Assembly (NCBI GenBank): GCA_034506315.1
Contig: JAPDPT010000005.1
Span: 1 to 36,652, forward strand
Length of the DNA: 36,652 nt
Direction of reading: 5' to 3'
DNA from: a candidate division KSB1 bacterium
GTDB taxonomy: Bacteria; Zhuqueibacterota; Zhuqueibacteria; Oleimicrobiales; Geothermoviventaceae
The translations under genes were made by a program, and so were the position numbers. The notes below the pieces were generated by a model. The model did not search any database and was not told the origin of the DNA. It saw only the letters and a list, made by a program, of their open reading frames with translations. Positions 12,417 through 21,373 of this stretch are shown one piece after another (position 1 is the first letter of the stretch; each line of letters starts with the position of its first letter).

Positions 12417-13798
12417 CTCAGTTCCTCGGGCTTGGGGAGAAGGCGCAGCAGCTCCTCGGCGGCCTCCCTCTGCAGTTCTCGCAGTGCCGATCCATCGATC
12501 CCTTTGCGGCTCATCACCCGCCGCACAGAGTCCACGCGCGCAAGCCATCGCCGCTGGTATTGGTCGAGCGCTTCCACAAGCCGCTGGTTCTTGGGAATCG
12601 CAAGCCAGTTGGCGTCCAGGGCATCCGGGTGATCGGGAGAGCGGTAGGCCTGGTCCTCGAGCGCCTGGATCCTGCGATTGATCTCCGGGCGGCGAGGCTC
12701 GCTCAGGTGGACAGGTACTTCCTCGGCGGCAACCCACAGAGGCACCGCCGCACCGAAGAACGGCTCCCCCAGCACGACCCACATCACGGCCAGGCGCGGA
12801 TCTTCGCCCCTCCTGACCCCCTCCAGCACCACGCACGCCACCGTGCGGTGACGATTGATACACCAGCCGGTGGGGACCCATCCGCCTTGCTGCACATACG
12901 GAAAGCGTCCCGGCCCAGTCAGGTCGCGCGCCACTGTGCGCAGAAGGGAGAAGGCTGTGATACCCCCCTCCTCGGTGACAAGCCTGGACAGCCACTCCCG
13001 CGCTCGGACCAGGCGGAACACACCGGCACCCGAGCCATCTCCGGTCTGGGCGAAGTTCGTACGCACAAGCCACCCACCCGCGTCCCTGGCGTCGTACCTC
13101 GCGTAGGTGTGGTTCCCGGCTTCGAAGTAAGCAGCCCCTCCCTGCGCATCGAAGACGCCGAAGTTGGACTTGGTCCCGCGTTTCTCCCGATTGGTGCGCT
13201 GGAGAAGTTGTTCGAAGTCGCTTACCGTAGCGCACGTCCCCAGCGCAGAGGCCATGAAATAGCCCTCGGCGTCCAAGCTGTCTCCTTCCAGATCCAGCGC
13301 TTCGGCATTTACGATCGCAAATCCCGCTTCGTTAAGTCCGGCCCAGGCCTGGGTCGTATCGGCCGCATTGATCAGAGCGACGTAGGCGAATCGCGGGCCC
13401 CGTACCCGGGCTACGGCATTGTCCCGAAATGAGCTGTCGCGGTTCTTCCATAGGAGGGGCCTACCATCGGCCGAGGCCGCCACGACGGCTGTGGTACACT
13501 CCTCGCTCTCGCCACCAGCAGCTGAGGCGAGTAGAAACACAGCGGCCGCGAACCCCCACAGAACCTTCCCCCAGCGGCGCCCTCTTTTGGGCCAACGGTA
13601 TTCAGATGGCGCGCCCGAAGTGGAGACAGCGTATGTTTCCGCACGCAGTGCTCGCCTCGCTACACGAGCGTGAGGAACGTCTGGTTGTCCGGCGCCGCCT
13701 CCCCGCTTCCTTTTGCCTGACTGTGCCGTGCACGCCTCCCACTCAGAACCGAAACGCACAGAAACAGACCCCCGGCCCGCGCCCCTTCCTCGCGCCAT
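12413..13798 (-). CDS. exported Ntn-hydrolase-fold protein (acyl-transferase/C45-like)
   Basis: The reading frame gives 461 residues from an ATG at 13798, four bases after the cdaA stop with GAGGGC upstream. The hydrophobic signal segment appears only at about 78-95 (KVLWGFAAAVFLLASAAG). It is followed by ECTTAVVAASADGRPLLWKNRD, whose Cys101 is the expected N-terminal nucleophile after processing; Arg120-Asp121 match the family pattern. Later, WAGLNEAGFAIVNAEAL and the SNFGVFDAQGGAAYFEAGN segment fit the acyl-CoA:6-aminopenicillanate acyltransferase / peptidase C45 group of amidases. The first 75 residues are Arg/Gly-rich and look unlike coding sequence of an exported protein, so the true start may be further in, on a non-ATG codon. 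I find no convincing alternative. The last 60 residues are a charged helix. Substrate unknown. Confidence 0.8.
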   Translation of the reverse strand: MARGRGAGRGSVSVRFGSEWEACTAQSGKRKRGGGAGQPDVPHARVARRALRAETYAVSTSGAPSEYRWPKRGRRWGKVLWGFAAAVFLLASAAGGESEECTTAVVAASADGRPLLWKNRDSSFRDNAVARVRGPRFAYVALINAADTTQAWAGLNEAGFAIVNAEALDLEGDSLDAEGYFMASALGTCATVSDFEQLLQRTNREKRGTKSNFGVFDAQGGAAYFEAGNHTYARYDARDAGGWLVRTNFAQTGDGSGAGVFRLVRAREWLSRLVTEEGGITAFSLLRTVARDLTGPGRFPYVQQGGWVPTGWCINRHRTVACVVLEGVRRGEDPRLAVMWVVLGEPFFGAAVPLWVAAEEVPVHLSEPRRPEINRRIQALEDQAYRSPDHPDALDANWLAIPKNQRLVEALDQYQRRWLARVDSVRRVMSRKGIDGSALRELQREAAEELLRLLPKPEELR

Positions 13799-13802
13799 GC
13801 CC

Positions 13803-14603
13803 TCACACCTCCAGGCGTGCGGAGGGACGTGGCGCCGGCTCGGCGATGCGCAGAGCCTCGTTGAGAAAACGGCGCAGGTTTTCGTAGTTGAAGTTGCGGA
13901 TCAGCTCACCATTGACGGCTACCGAGACGGCTCCGGTCTCCTCCGACACGATGACCACGACGGCATCAGACTCCTCCGACAATCCCAGCGCTGCCCGATG
14001 GCGCGTGCCCAGGCTGGGATCGAGGTCTGGGCTCTGACTCAGGGGCAGCAGGCATTTGGCTGCCTCGAGGATGTCGTTTTGAATGACCACGGCCCCGTCG
14101 TGCAGGGGCGAGCGCAGGTTGAAGATCGAGACCAGGAGCGGCACCGACACCTCGGCACGGATCGGCACCCCCGTCTCGATGATGGCCTTCAGGCCCATGT
14201 CCCGTGCAAGGACGATCAGAGCGCCGAGTCCGCGCTTGGAGAGCTCAAAGGCCGCCTTGGCCACCTCCTCCACCGTGCGGTTCTCATGCACCCGGACGAA
14301 CAGGCGGATGATCTGGCTTTGACCCAAGCGAATGAGCAGACGCCGCAGCTCGGGCTGGAAGAGGACCACGAAGGCCAGCAACCAGACGGTGCTCAGATTG
14401 CGCAGGATCCAGGTGAGCCCACTCATGTTGAGAAGCGGCGCAATCACCGACGCCATAAGGAGAAGCACAAAGCCCACGGTCATCTGGGCCGCTCGGGAAC
14501 CGCGAACGAAGTAGTAGAGCTGACAGAGGATGTAGGTAATGGCCAGGACGTCGAGGAGATCGATGATGGTGAAACGAAGGAAGGCTATGCGGAATAGGAC
14601 CAT
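13803..14603 (-). CDS. cdaA: membrane diadenylate cyclase CdaA
   Basis: This 266-residue enzyme makes the second messenger cyclic di-AMP from two ATP. Three transmembrane helices are visible at about 12-31, 40-60 and 65-82, as in CdaA (DacA/YbbP). The DisA_N catalytic domain shows the essential DGA (SPLHDGAVVI, Asp169) and RHR (LGTRHRAALG, 201-203) motifs. Length is normal for the family. GGGGAGGAGCCG precedes the ATG. It follows folP by 57 bases, a pairing seen in several phyla. No CdaR regulator follows, unlike in Firmicutes; an Ntn hydrolase takes its place. c-di-AMP usually controls osmolyte and potassium transport or wall homeostasis; no target gene is visible here. Confidence 0.95.
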   Translation of the reverse strand: MVLFRIAFLRFTIIDLLDVLAITYILCQLYYFVRGSRAAQMTVGFVLLLMASVIAPLLNMSGLTWILRNLSTVWLLAFVVLFQPELRRLLIRLGQSQIIRLFVRVHENRTVEEVAKAAFELSKRGLGALIVLARDMGLKAIIETGVPIRAEVSVPLLVSIFNLRSPLHDGAVVIQNDILEAAKCLLPLSQSPDLDPSLGTRHRAALGLSEESDAVVVIVSEETGAVSVAVNGELIRNFNYENLRRFLNEALRIAEPAPRPSARLEV

Positions 14604-14660
14604 CGGCTCCTCCCCTATGTAGGAACTTTCGGCCTGCCGGGAGGGTGCGCCAGGCTGCCG

Positions 14661-15548
14661 CTACATCCTCCATGCCCCCGGCTTGCCGACGATACAGTCT
14701 GCGATCTGCACCACACGTCTCATCTCCCGGACGTCGTGAACGCGTACGACGTCGGCCCCGTGCGCAATTCCCACGGCGACGGCGGCCGCCGTGCCTTCCA
14801 GACGCTCCTGAGGCGGAAGTCCCAGCACCTTGCCGATAAACGACTTTCGCGAGGGACCGATCATCACGGGGCGGCCAAATCTACGGAATTCACCCAGTCG
14901 GCGCAAAATCTCGAAATTGTCCTCCACCCTCTTCCCGAATCCGATTCCTGGATCCAGGACGATCTGCTCGGGACAGATACCCGCTTCTGTGGCCAAACGC
15001 AGGCGCCCGCCGAAGTACTGACAGATTTCTTCCACTACGTCGTCGTAGTAGGGATGGTCCTGCATCGTACGGGGTGACCCTTTGATGTGCATGATCACCA
15101 CCCCGGCACGCCAGCGCGCCACAAGAGGCGCCATCTCCGGATCAAAGCCGAGTCCGCTGATATCGTTGACGATGTGGACGCCGGCCTGAAGGGCTTCCGC
15201 CGCAACCTGAGCCTTGTATGTGTCGACGGAAAGAAGCACCCTTACCTTCCCCGCCAATCGCGTGAGCACTGGGATTACACGCCGCAGTTCTTCGGCTACG
15301 GGCACGGGCTCAGCACCCGGACGCGTCGATTCGCCCCCCACGTCGATGATGTCTGCCCCTTCGGCCTCCATCTGGAGGGCACGGTCGACGGCCCGCTCAG
15401 GATCGAAGTACTGGCCTCCGTCCGAGAACGAGTCAGGCGTCACGTTCAGGACCCCCATTATGAGGGTGCGGTCGACCCGCACCTCGCGGTCGCGGCAAAT
15501 CCACACCCGCGGTTCTGTGCGCTCCGTGTCCAGAAGCTGATCCGACAT
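14661..15548 (-). CDS. folP: dihydropteroate synthase FolP
   Basis: This 295-residue cytoplasmic TIM-barrel enzyme joins p-aminobenzoate to dihydropterin pyrophosphate in folate synthesis, the sulfonamide target. Visible signatures are MGVLNVTPDSFSDGG (31-45), DIIDVGGESTRPGA (66-79), SVDTYKAQVA, VNDISG (128-132), LDPGIGFGK, GPSRKSFIG and the terminal VRVHDVREMRRVV. The ATG is preceded by GAGGGATAGCAAGG. It sits in the tilS-hpt-ftsH-folP-cdaA series, whose hpt/ftsH/folP neighbourhood is common in bacteria. Nothing looks altered. Confidence 0.97.
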   Translation of the reverse strand: MSDQLLDTERTEPRVWICRDREVRVDRTLIMGVLNVTPDSFSDGGQYFDPERAVDRALQMEAEGADIIDVGGESTRPGAEPVPVAEELRRVIPVLTRLAGKVRVLLSVDTYKAQVAAEALQAGVHIVNDISGLGFDPEMAPLVARWRAGVVIMHIKGSPRTMQDHPYYDDVVEEICQYFGGRLRLATEAGICPEQIVLDPGIGFGKRVEDNFEILRRLGEFRRFGRPVMIGPSRKSFIGKVLGLPPQERLEGTAAAVAVGIAHGADVVRVHDVREMRRVVQIADCIVGKPGAWRM

Positions 15549-15615
15549 CCTTGCTATCCCTCAGGCCCGTTCCCTTTTACCCTACCCCCAGGGGGCGAGT
15601 CTGCCGCCGCGGGGT

Positions 15616-17031
15616 TCATCGTGGGGTGCTCAGGCTGTCCGGCGCAAGGCTCCCGATCTCCGCAAGCCTCTTGCGAGCCTGGTCCGCAAACGGATCGTCC
15701 GCCCCTTTTCGGAGCCGGACCCGGATCCGGTATTCCTCCGCTGCCTTCTCTCGCAGGCCTACTTTCTCGTAGATCCTCGCCAGGTAAAAGTGGGCATCCG
15801 CGTGATCATTAATCTCCACGGCTCTGCGAAACAAGGCCTCCGCGTCCGCAAGGTGACCCGTGTGGAAATAGACGATCCCAAGGTTGTAATAGGCATCAGC
15901 ATTGAGCGGGTTAAGATCCACGACTCGCTTGTAGATCTCGAGGGTGCGCGGGATATCGTTCAAACCGATGGCGATGCGCCCCGCCAGCATCAGCCCGTCT
16001 TCGTGCACGGGATTCAGGGCCAGGAGGGCCTCCGCCTCCTGCTGCGCTGCTCGGAACTTCCGGTTCTGGAAGTAAAGCTCCGCGAGCATGATCCGGGCCT
16101 CGAACAGGAAAGGATCGCATTCCACAGCCCTTCTGAGAGCGTGCTCGGGGTGCCGCAATCCCAGGGCCCGCAGGCGTGAAGCGTGGAGGTGAGCCAACCA
16201 GTACAGGGTGCGCCCGTCTCGGGCATTCCGTCGGTAGGCTTTCGCCAGCCACTGCTCGGCCAGGTTCCAGCGCTGGGCGAAAACGAAATAGGCTCCCCGT
16301 AAGCGCTGCCATTCGTAGCTTGCCGAGTCACCCCACTGGTCCCTCAGGTGCTTCCCCAGGCGGAATAGCCCCTCGGTGAGGTCCTTCTTGGCTCGGTTGA
16401 GTTCAGCGAGTTGGTGGAGAAGGACCTCCCCTCTTGCCCATCCCTGAAGCTCCGTGATGCTGGCCCGGTTGAAGGCGTCCGTAGGCAAGCTCTCCCCCGC
16501 CGCCAGGGCGAGGAACAGAGTACCCACTTCCCTCAACTCCTCGGCTGACGGCACCGGGATAGAGGTCTCGGCCAGCCCGCCACCGAGCCGTTGGGATACC
16601 GCCGCCACCGCTTCGGCCCACGTTTGGGCGAGCGGCTGCCAACCGAGATCGCGCGAGGGGCTCTGCGAGGAAACAAGGGTCCATTGCGGCCCGCCCTCCC
16701 CCCACCTTAGCAGGAGAACGGCCTTGGCACCCACCCGCCTCCCTATTCGGAGGCAGTACTCGTCTGCTGCAAGGGAATCAAGAGGGAGGGCTGTCAGAAC
16801 CTCAGGCACTCCCGAAAGACGGAACCGGCCGGCCAGGGCCTGGCGCAGGGCAAGGCTTGCGGAGGCCGCCAGGCCGATGGTGGCCTCTTCCGGTTGACTG
16901 GAGGACCAGTGGGGCAGAACAAGGACGAGGGGGGGCCGCCCGGCAGTTCTTGCGCAACCCAGAATGAGTACGGGAAGCAGCAAGAACACCGTACCGCACG
17001 CGCTCCGTCTGAACCGGTAGCTCGGACCCAT
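15616..17031 (-). CDS. TPR-repeat lipoprotein
   Basis: The product is about 471 residues when started at the ATG at 17031, which has GAGGCGGGA directly upstream. An ATG at 17046 lacks a ribosome site, and the open frame beyond runs into ftsH. The N-terminus has positive residues, a hydrophobic run and LILGC, a near-lipobox, suggesting lipidation at about residue 25. A mid-region is poorly conserved to my eye. It has a stretch (about residues 35-160) reminiscent of proteins that compute a ranking of ATP-free sensor-like lipoproteins, but I do not recognise it. From about residue 270 onward at least five tetratricopeptide repeats appear, for example AYYNLGIVYFHTGHLADAEALFRRAVEIN. TPRs mediate protein contacts. 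Its place between ftsH and folP suggests a periplasmic scaffolding role, unproven. Confidence 0.82.
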   Translation of the reverse strand: MGPSYRFRRSACGTVFLLLPVLILGCARTAGRPPLVLVLPHWSSSQPEEATIGLAASASLALRQALAGRFRLSGVPEVLTALPLDSLAADEYCLRIGRRVGAKAVLLLRWGEGGPQWTLVSSQSPSRDLGWQPLAQTWAEAVAAVSQRLGGGLAETSIPVPSAEELREVGTLFLALAAGESLPTDAFNRASITELQGWARGEVLLHQLAELNRAKKDLTEGLFRLGKHLRDQWGDSASYEWQRLRGAYFVFAQRWNLAEQWLAKAYRRNARDGRTLYWLAHLHASRLRALGLRHPEHALRRAVECDPFLFEARIMLAELYFQNRKFRAAQQEAEALLALNPVHEDGLMLAGRIAIGLNDIPRTLEIYKRVVDLNPLNADAYYNLGIVYFHTGHLADAEALFRRAVEINDHADAHFYLARIYEKVGLREKAAEEYRIRVRLRKGADDPFADQARKRLAEIGSLAPDSLSTPR

Positions 17032-17113
17032 TCCCGCCTCGACCATGCTCGAAAGGCCATGCTGCGTTCGCTGGCGCCCAGTAGGTATTAGCAGGGGGCC
17101 CTGCCCGACTCCA

Positions 17114-19153
17114 CTAAGCTCGGCCCGGGCGCAGAACGGGTTGAGGGGCGACCGTCGGTTCTTTTCCGGCCGTCTCGGCCGTATCCGCCTTGCCCGCAGG
17201 GGCGCGTCGCGAGGGAACGCGGCTGAGGGGCTCCCCAGCCAGGACGCGGTCGATCTCTTCACCGTCCAGGATCTCGTATTCCAGAAGGGCCTGGGCCAGG
17301 CGGTGCAGCTTGTCGATATTCTCTCGCAAGAGGCGATTGGCCTCTTCCGCAGCCTCGTTCACCAGGCGGCGGATTTCCTGGTCGATCAGCTCGGCTGTGG
17401 AATCGCTGTAAGGTCTCGCCAGGGCCAGTTCGCGGCCGATGAACACCTCATCTCCCTGGCGGCCAAAAGCCAGGGGCCCAACCTTCTCGCTCATCCCCCA
17501 TTCACACACCATCTTGCGCGCAAGCTCGGTAGCGCGCTCGATATCGTTGCCGGCGCCTGTACTCACTTCGTTGAGGACGAGCTTCTCCGCTTCGCGACCG
17601 CCCATCAACTGCCGGAGCATCGCAAGGCAATACGAACGGGGATAATTGTGCCGTTCATCCATTGGGAGAGTTGTTGTGGCGCCGAGCGCTCTCCCCCTCG
17701 GGATGATGGTCACCTTGTGCACGGGGTCGGCACCCGGGGTGAGCTTGGCCACAAGGGCGTGTCCGGCCTCGTGGTAGGCCGTGCTCCGCTTCTCCTCCTC
17801 GGAAATCAAGAGGCTCTTTCGTTCCGCCCCCATCAGAACCTTGTCCTTCGCCTCCTCGAAATCCTCCATCTCCACCACGTTCTTGCCTTTGCGCGCAGCC
17901 AGAAGGGCCGCCTCATTGACCAGGTTGGCCAGATCAGCGCCGACAAATCCGGGTGTACCTTTGGCCAGTGTTCGCAGATCCACGTCCGGGCCGAGAGGCA
18001 CGTTACGGGTGTGCACTTTGAGGATCCCTTCTCGCCCCAGCACGTCGGGGCGATCCACAACGATCTGGCGGTCGAAGCGGCCTGGGCGCAAGAGGGCCTG
18101 GTCCAGCACATCCGGCCGATTGGTGGCCGCAAGGAGAATCACGCCCTCGTTCGAATCGAAGCCGTCCATCTCCACCAGGAGCTGATTTAGGGTCTGCTCC
18201 CGCTCATCGTGACCTCCCCCGAGGCCTGCGCCGCGCTGCCTGCCGACGGCGTCGATCTCGTCAATGAAGATGATGCAGGGGGCGTGCTTCTTTCCCTGCT
18301 CGAACAAGTCGCGCACGCGCGAGGCTCCAACCCCCACAAACATCTCTACAAAATCCGCCCCTGAGATGGAGAAAAAGGGAACGCCTGCCTCGCCGGCCAC
18401 CGCCCGTGCCAGCAGGGTCTTACCGGTGCCTGGCGGTCCCGTCAGGAGTGCCCCCTTAGGAATCTTGCCACCCAGGCGCTGGAAGCGCTCAGGATTCTTC
18501 AGGAACTCAACGATTTCCCGCAACTCCTCCTTTGCCTCGTCGGCACCCGCCACGTCGTCAAAGGTGACCGGAGGTCGATTTTCGAGGAAAAGCTTGGCCC
18601 GGGACTTCCCGAAGGTGAAGATTCCCTTTGTCCCAGCCCCCTGCATCCGACGGAGCAGGATCACCCACATCGCGAAGATGAGAGCTACCGGGAGTAGGTA
18701 GCCGATGTAGCCCCAGAAGTACCTGGCTTCTCCCTTGAACTCGACCTGGAGGCCGAAATCGTGGATCCAGCGCAGCACCTGCTCGTGGCTCGGCTCCTGG
18801 GGCAGTACCACCTTGAAAAGCTGGTAGGTCTCCAATCTTCCCCGCGAGGTGATCGTGGCCGGCTGTTTGAGCGCGCCGTGGAACTCACGCCCCCGGACCT
18901 GGGCGCTGACCACCTCGCCAGCCTCCAGGTGGCGCACAAACTCGCTGTACGGGATGGTCACCTCACGGGCTTGCGACATGCTCAGCCGCTGCGAGACCCA
19001 CACCGAGCCGAGAATGATCGCAATCCAGAACAACAGGGTCCGTGAGGCACGCAGCCACTGAAAACCGTCCTCCGGATCCTCGGAAGGAGATCGCCGAGGA
19101 CTACGCTTCGAAAGCGGGTCCTTCCGGGGCCTTCCGGTTCGCTTCTGGGGCAT
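17114..19153 (-). CDS. ftsH: ATP-dependent zinc metalloprotease FtsH
   Basis: This 679-residue membrane-bound AAA+ protease degrades misassembled membrane proteins and selected regulators. Two transmembrane helices at about 38-55 and 149-167 flank the periplasmic domain. The AAA domain has Walker A GPPGTGKT (239-246), pore motif FVG (272-274), Walker B IIFIDEID (294-301) and the second region of homology [20 protein letters not shown]. The protease site is HEAGH (His461, Glu462, His465), with a downstream GNDIERAT segment for the third zinc ligand. The N-terminus carries an unusually basic 35-residue extension. The C-terminal tail ends in a Pro/Ala-rich stretch. It lies 28 bases after hpt. 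Confidence 0.98.
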   Translation of the reverse strand: MPQKRTGRPRKDPLSKRSPRRSPSEDPEDGFQWLRASRTLLFWIAIILGSVWVSQRLSMSQAREVTIPYSEFVRHLEAGEVVSAQVRGREFHGALKQPATITSRGRLETYQLFKVVLPQEPSHEQVLRWIHDFGLQVEFKGEARYFWGYIGYLLPVALIFAMWVILLRRMQGAGTKGIFTFGKSRAKLFLENRPPVTFDDVAGADEAKEELREIVEFLKNPERFQRLGGKIPKGALLTGPPGTGKTLLARAVAGEAGVPFFSISGADFVEMFVGVGASRVRDLFEQGKKHAPCIIFIDEIDAVGRQRGAGLGGGHDEREQTLNQLLVEMDGFDSNEGVILLAATNRPDVLDQALLRPGRFDRQIVVDRPDVLGREGILKVHTRNVPLGPDVDLRTLAKGTPGFVGADLANLVNEAALLAARKGKNVVEMEDFEEAKDKVLMGAERKSLLISEEEKRSTAYHEAGHALVAKLTPGADPVHKVTIIPRGRALGATTTLPMDERHNYPRSYCLAMLRQLMGGREAEKLVLNEVSTGAGNDIERATELARKMVCEWGMSEKVGPLAFGRQGDEVFIGRELALARPYSDSTAELIDQEIRRLVNEAAEEANRLLRENIDKLHRLAQALLEYEILDGEEIDRVLAGEPLSRVPSRRAPAGKADTAETAGKEPTVAPQPVLRPGRA

Positions 19154-19181
19154 GGCGAGTCCCTGCTCAGACGGTAGTCAA

Positions 19182-19775
19182 TTAGACTGGATCGGTTTTC
19201 CCGGAGATTTCCGGCTTCTTCGCGGGGTGGGGCTTTGTGCCTTCTGTGCCCTCTTCCAGCACGAAGATCTCGGGGAAGTTGCGGAACTTTTCGGCGAAAT
19301 CCAGGCCGTAGCCCACGACGAACAGGTTGGGGATGTCGAATCCGACGTATTCGACGTCGTAGTCCACGCGGGCTGCTCCCTCCTTACGAAGGAAAGTCAC
19401 GAAGCGAAGCGAGCGGGGTCCTCGACTCTCCAGGTAGCGACGCAGCCATTGCACGGACAACCCTGAATCCACAATATCCTCCACGACGAGCACATCCCGG
19501 TCCCGAATATCGAGCCCCAGGTCCTTTAACAGCCGGACCTTTCCTGAAGATTCCTTCCGCCGGCCGTAGGAGGAGAGCTTTACGAAATCGATCTCGCAGT
19601 CGATCTTCAAGCGGCGGACCAGGTCGGCCATGAACATGAAGGCACCGTTGAGGACGCCGACGAGGACAGGCACCTTCCCCTCATAGTCCGTGGAAATTTG
19701 CTCCGCCAGCTCAGACACACGCCTCTGCACCTCCTCCGCGGGGATAAGGAGGCGCTTCCGGTACAGCTCTGCCAT
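19182..19775 (-). CDS. hpt: hypoxanthine phosphoribosyltransferase
   Basis: This 197-residue enzyme salvages hypoxanthine (and guanine) to IMP/GMP using PRPP. The PRPP-binding loop VLVVEDIVDSGLSVQWL (about 93-110) is intact, as is the early LVGVLNGAFMFMADLVRRL. The KLSSYGRR flexible loop and VGFDIPNLFVVGYGLDFAEKFRNFP near the C-terminus are typical of bacterial Hpt. The C-terminal 25 residues are an extra charged tail. Its ribosome site GAGGAG is built from the last codons of tilS, six bases upstream, so the two are translated in tandem. The tilS-hpt-ftsH order is widely conserved. Confidence 0.96.
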   Translation of the reverse strand: MAELYRKRLLIPAEEVQRRVSELAEQISTDYEGKVPVLVGVLNGAFMFMADLVRRLKIDCEIDFVKLSSYGRRKESSGKVRLLKDLGLDIRDRDVLVVEDIVDSGLSVQWLRRYLESRGPRSLRFVTFLRKEGAARVDYDVEYVGFDIPNLFVVGYGLDFAEKFRNFPEIFVLEEGTEGTKPHPAKKPEISGKTDPV

Positions 19776-19781
19776 AGGCCG

Positions 19782-21185
19782 TTACTCCTCGCCGCTGATC
19801 CTCTCTCCCATGGCGAGTTTGAGAATGCGCTGCGTCTTGTCGGTCACTTTGTAGCGGTCGTCAAGGCGCAACCCACACACCCAGACGATGTTCGCCCCGT
19901 CCGTCACCACGGGGGTGCGCCACCTCTCGTAGGCGGGCACTTTGGCATCGGTGAAAAGGTCGCTCAGTTTCTTGCTGCCCGAGCTCCCAAGGGGACGGAA
20001 GCGATCCCCCGGCCGCGCATTCCGCACCTCTAAGGGGCCCCGAAGGGCATCCAGGTCTACGAACTCCACACGGGCATCCAGGCCGACGTCGCGGACGTAG
20101 GTGGCGCGATCCACAACCTCGGCCGAGATGACCATATCGACTTCCGGAACCTCGACCGTGGCACCGATGGGCAGGGGGTAGCAGAACTCCACCTGTCGTG
20201 CTTTTTGAAGCGCCAGCCGCGACTGGCTCTTCACCATCTCGATGCCTGCGCCCAGATTGAGACGGGCGCCGGAGCTTCCTTCCCGGATGAGCTGCACTAC
20301 CCTCTCCAGGCGATCGTAGTCAAGGAGCCAGCGGCTTCCGCCGAGACGCTCGAAGGCAGTAAGCACCGCGTACTTCTGCAGAAGGGGAGGCTGTTCAGCC
20401 AGCCGGAGGGCGTCGAGGAGCACTTCGTCCCGTCGGGACGGAAGTTGTACCACCTGGAGGAGCGCGTGAGCTTGCTCCTCGATGAACGCCTCGGCCTCCG
20501 CCACGATCTGTGCGCTCCGGAGCACCGCTTCCCGGACGCCGGGGTTGAAATACCGGCGGAGGTAGGGCAGAAGCTCCAACCGGATGCGATTGCGCCGGAA
20601 TTCCAGGTTGAAATTGCTTCGGTCAATCCGGTACCTCAGGTTGCACGCGCGGGCGTATCGTTCAATCTCAGCCCGCGTGGCCCACAGGAGGGGCCGGACC
20701 ACATCTCCTCGCCGCGGGGCCATCCCTGCCAGGCCGGAGAGGCCGGCACCGCGCAGAAAGTGGTCTATCACTGTCTCCACCTGATCGTCGGCGTGATGGG
20801 CTGTGGCGATGGCCGTCGCCTTGAGCTGTTGCTTCACGCGTCGCAGAAAATCGTAGCGTACAACGCGCGCCGCTGTCTCCTCCGACAGGCGATGGACCTG
20901 GGCGTAACGGCGCACGTCCCTTCTCTCTCGGACGCAGGGCACGGCAAGCTCTTCACAAAGGGCAGCGACGAATCGCTCGTCCTCGTCGGCCTCCTCGCCC
21001 CGCAGGGAGTGGTTCAGATGGGCTGCCGAAACCTGCAGCCCGTACGCATCCTTGACCGAGACCAGGAGGTGCAGGAGGGTCACCGAATCCAGGCCCCCGG
21101 AGACGGCTACCAGAACGTGCTCGCCCCTGCGGATGAGGGAGGTTTCCATTACCTTCTTGCGAAAGGCCTCAAGGAGCTCCGGCAC
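19782..21185 (-). CDS. tilS: tRNA(Ile)-lysidine synthetase TilS
   Basis: This 467-residue ATP-dependent enzyme converts C34 of tRNA-Ile(CAU) to lysidine so that it reads AUA. The PP-loop SGGLDS is at 29-34 in VLVAVSGGLDSVTLLHLL. HLNHSLRGEEADEDERFV, ATAHHADDQVETVI and RGAGLSGLAGMAPRRG follow, as expected for the N-terminal domain. The substrate-binding and C-terminal TilS domains end in RNARPGDRFRPLGSSGSKKLSDLFTDAKVP, typical of the long form. The start is GTG at 21185; its N-terminus aligns with usual TilS starts better than the internal ATG twelve codons on. It lies 44 bases past the terminator of a CAU-anticodon tRNA. No clear separate promoter is visible. Confidence 0.95.
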   Translation of the reverse strand: MPELLEAFRKKVMETSLIRRGEHVLVAVSGGLDSVTLLHLLVSVKDAYGLQVSAAHLNHSLRGEEADEDERFVAALCEELAVPCVRERRDVRRYAQVHRLSEETAARVVRYDFLRRVKQQLKATAIATAHHADDQVETVIDHFLRGAGLSGLAGMAPRRGDVVRPLLWATRAEIERYARACNLRYRIDRSNFNLEFRRNRIRLELLPYLRRYFNPGVREAVLRSAQIVAEAEAFIEEQAHALLQVVQLPSRRDEVLLDALRLAEQPPLLQKYAVLTAFERLGGSRWLLDYDRLERVVQLIREGSSGARLNLGAGIEMVKSQSRLALQKARQVEFCYPLPIGATVEVPEVDMVISAEVVDRATYVRDVGLDARVEFVDLDALRGPLEVRNARPGDRFRPLGSSGSKKLSDLFTDAKVPAYERWRTPVVTDGANIVWVCGLRLDDRYKVTDKTQRILKLAMGERISGEE

Positions 21186-21228
21186 GGCGGCCCACCCCAG
21201 CTTCGCCTACCACAGGAAGCGGCTTTGC

Positions 21229-21265
21229 AAACAAAAAGACCTTTCGCGCTGCCCGCGAAAGGTCT
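21229..21265 (-). terminator. strong intrinsic terminator after the tRNA
   Basis: A perfect 12-bp stem (arms 21254-21265 and 21237-21248) with a five-base loop (21249-21253) is followed on the minus strand by TTTTGTTT. It begins only three bases after the tRNA 3' end and ends 43 bases before tilS. This is the clearest rho-independent terminator in the window. It should release most transcripts ending in the tRNA, leaving tilS dependent on readthrough or a hidden promoter. Confidence 0.9.
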
Positions 21266-21268
21266 CTG

Positions 21269-21341
21269 TAGCGGCGGAGGGACTCGAACCCCCGACACGT
21301 GGATTATGATTCCACTGCTCTACCAACTGAGCTACGCCGCC
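21269..21341 (-). tRNA. tRNA with anticodon CAU, probably elongator tRNA-Met
   Basis: The minus strand folds as a 73-base tRNA: acceptor stem GGCGGCG with CGCCGCT (G1-U72 wobble, A73); D-arm GCTC-AGTTGGTA-GAGC; anticodon stem GTGGA/TCCAC around loop ATCATAA, anticodon CAT; and T-arm with GGTTCGAGTCC. CCA is not encoded. It is not an initiator because bases 1 and 72 pair. A CAU anticodon is either elongator Met or lysidine-modified Ile2. The body, especially GGCGGCGTAGCTCAGTTGGTAGAGC-like 5' half split at the D-arm, looks like Met to me, and the G4-C69/G5-C68 pairs argue against Ile2. Its position beside tilS keeps Ile2 possible. Confidence 0.9.
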
Positions 21342-21373
21342 GCTTCCTCCTGTCGAACCTCGACAGCGCTCTA

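Noticed and set aside
12417..13235. Upstream extension of the transglutaminase reading frame
   Set aside because: It lies inside the Ntn-hydrolase gene; the signal peptide and the ATGA overlap fix the start at 12416.
15616..17031. A specific known function for the middle part of the TPR lipoprotein
   Set aside because: I could not match this region to any family, so only the lipoprotein-like N-terminus and the TPRs are supported; any wording in the entry suggesting a resemblance there should be read as unrecognised.
17032..17262. Upstream extension of the TPR lipoprotein frame into ftsH
   Set aside because: It overlaps the ftsH 3' end, lacks a signal peptide, and the ATG at 17031 has a ribosome site followed by a lipoprotein-type N-terminus.
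21269..21341. Initiator tRNA-fMet
   Set aside because: Bases 1 and 72 form a G-U pair and the body lacks initiator features, so a CAU elongator Met or Ile2 is the better reading.
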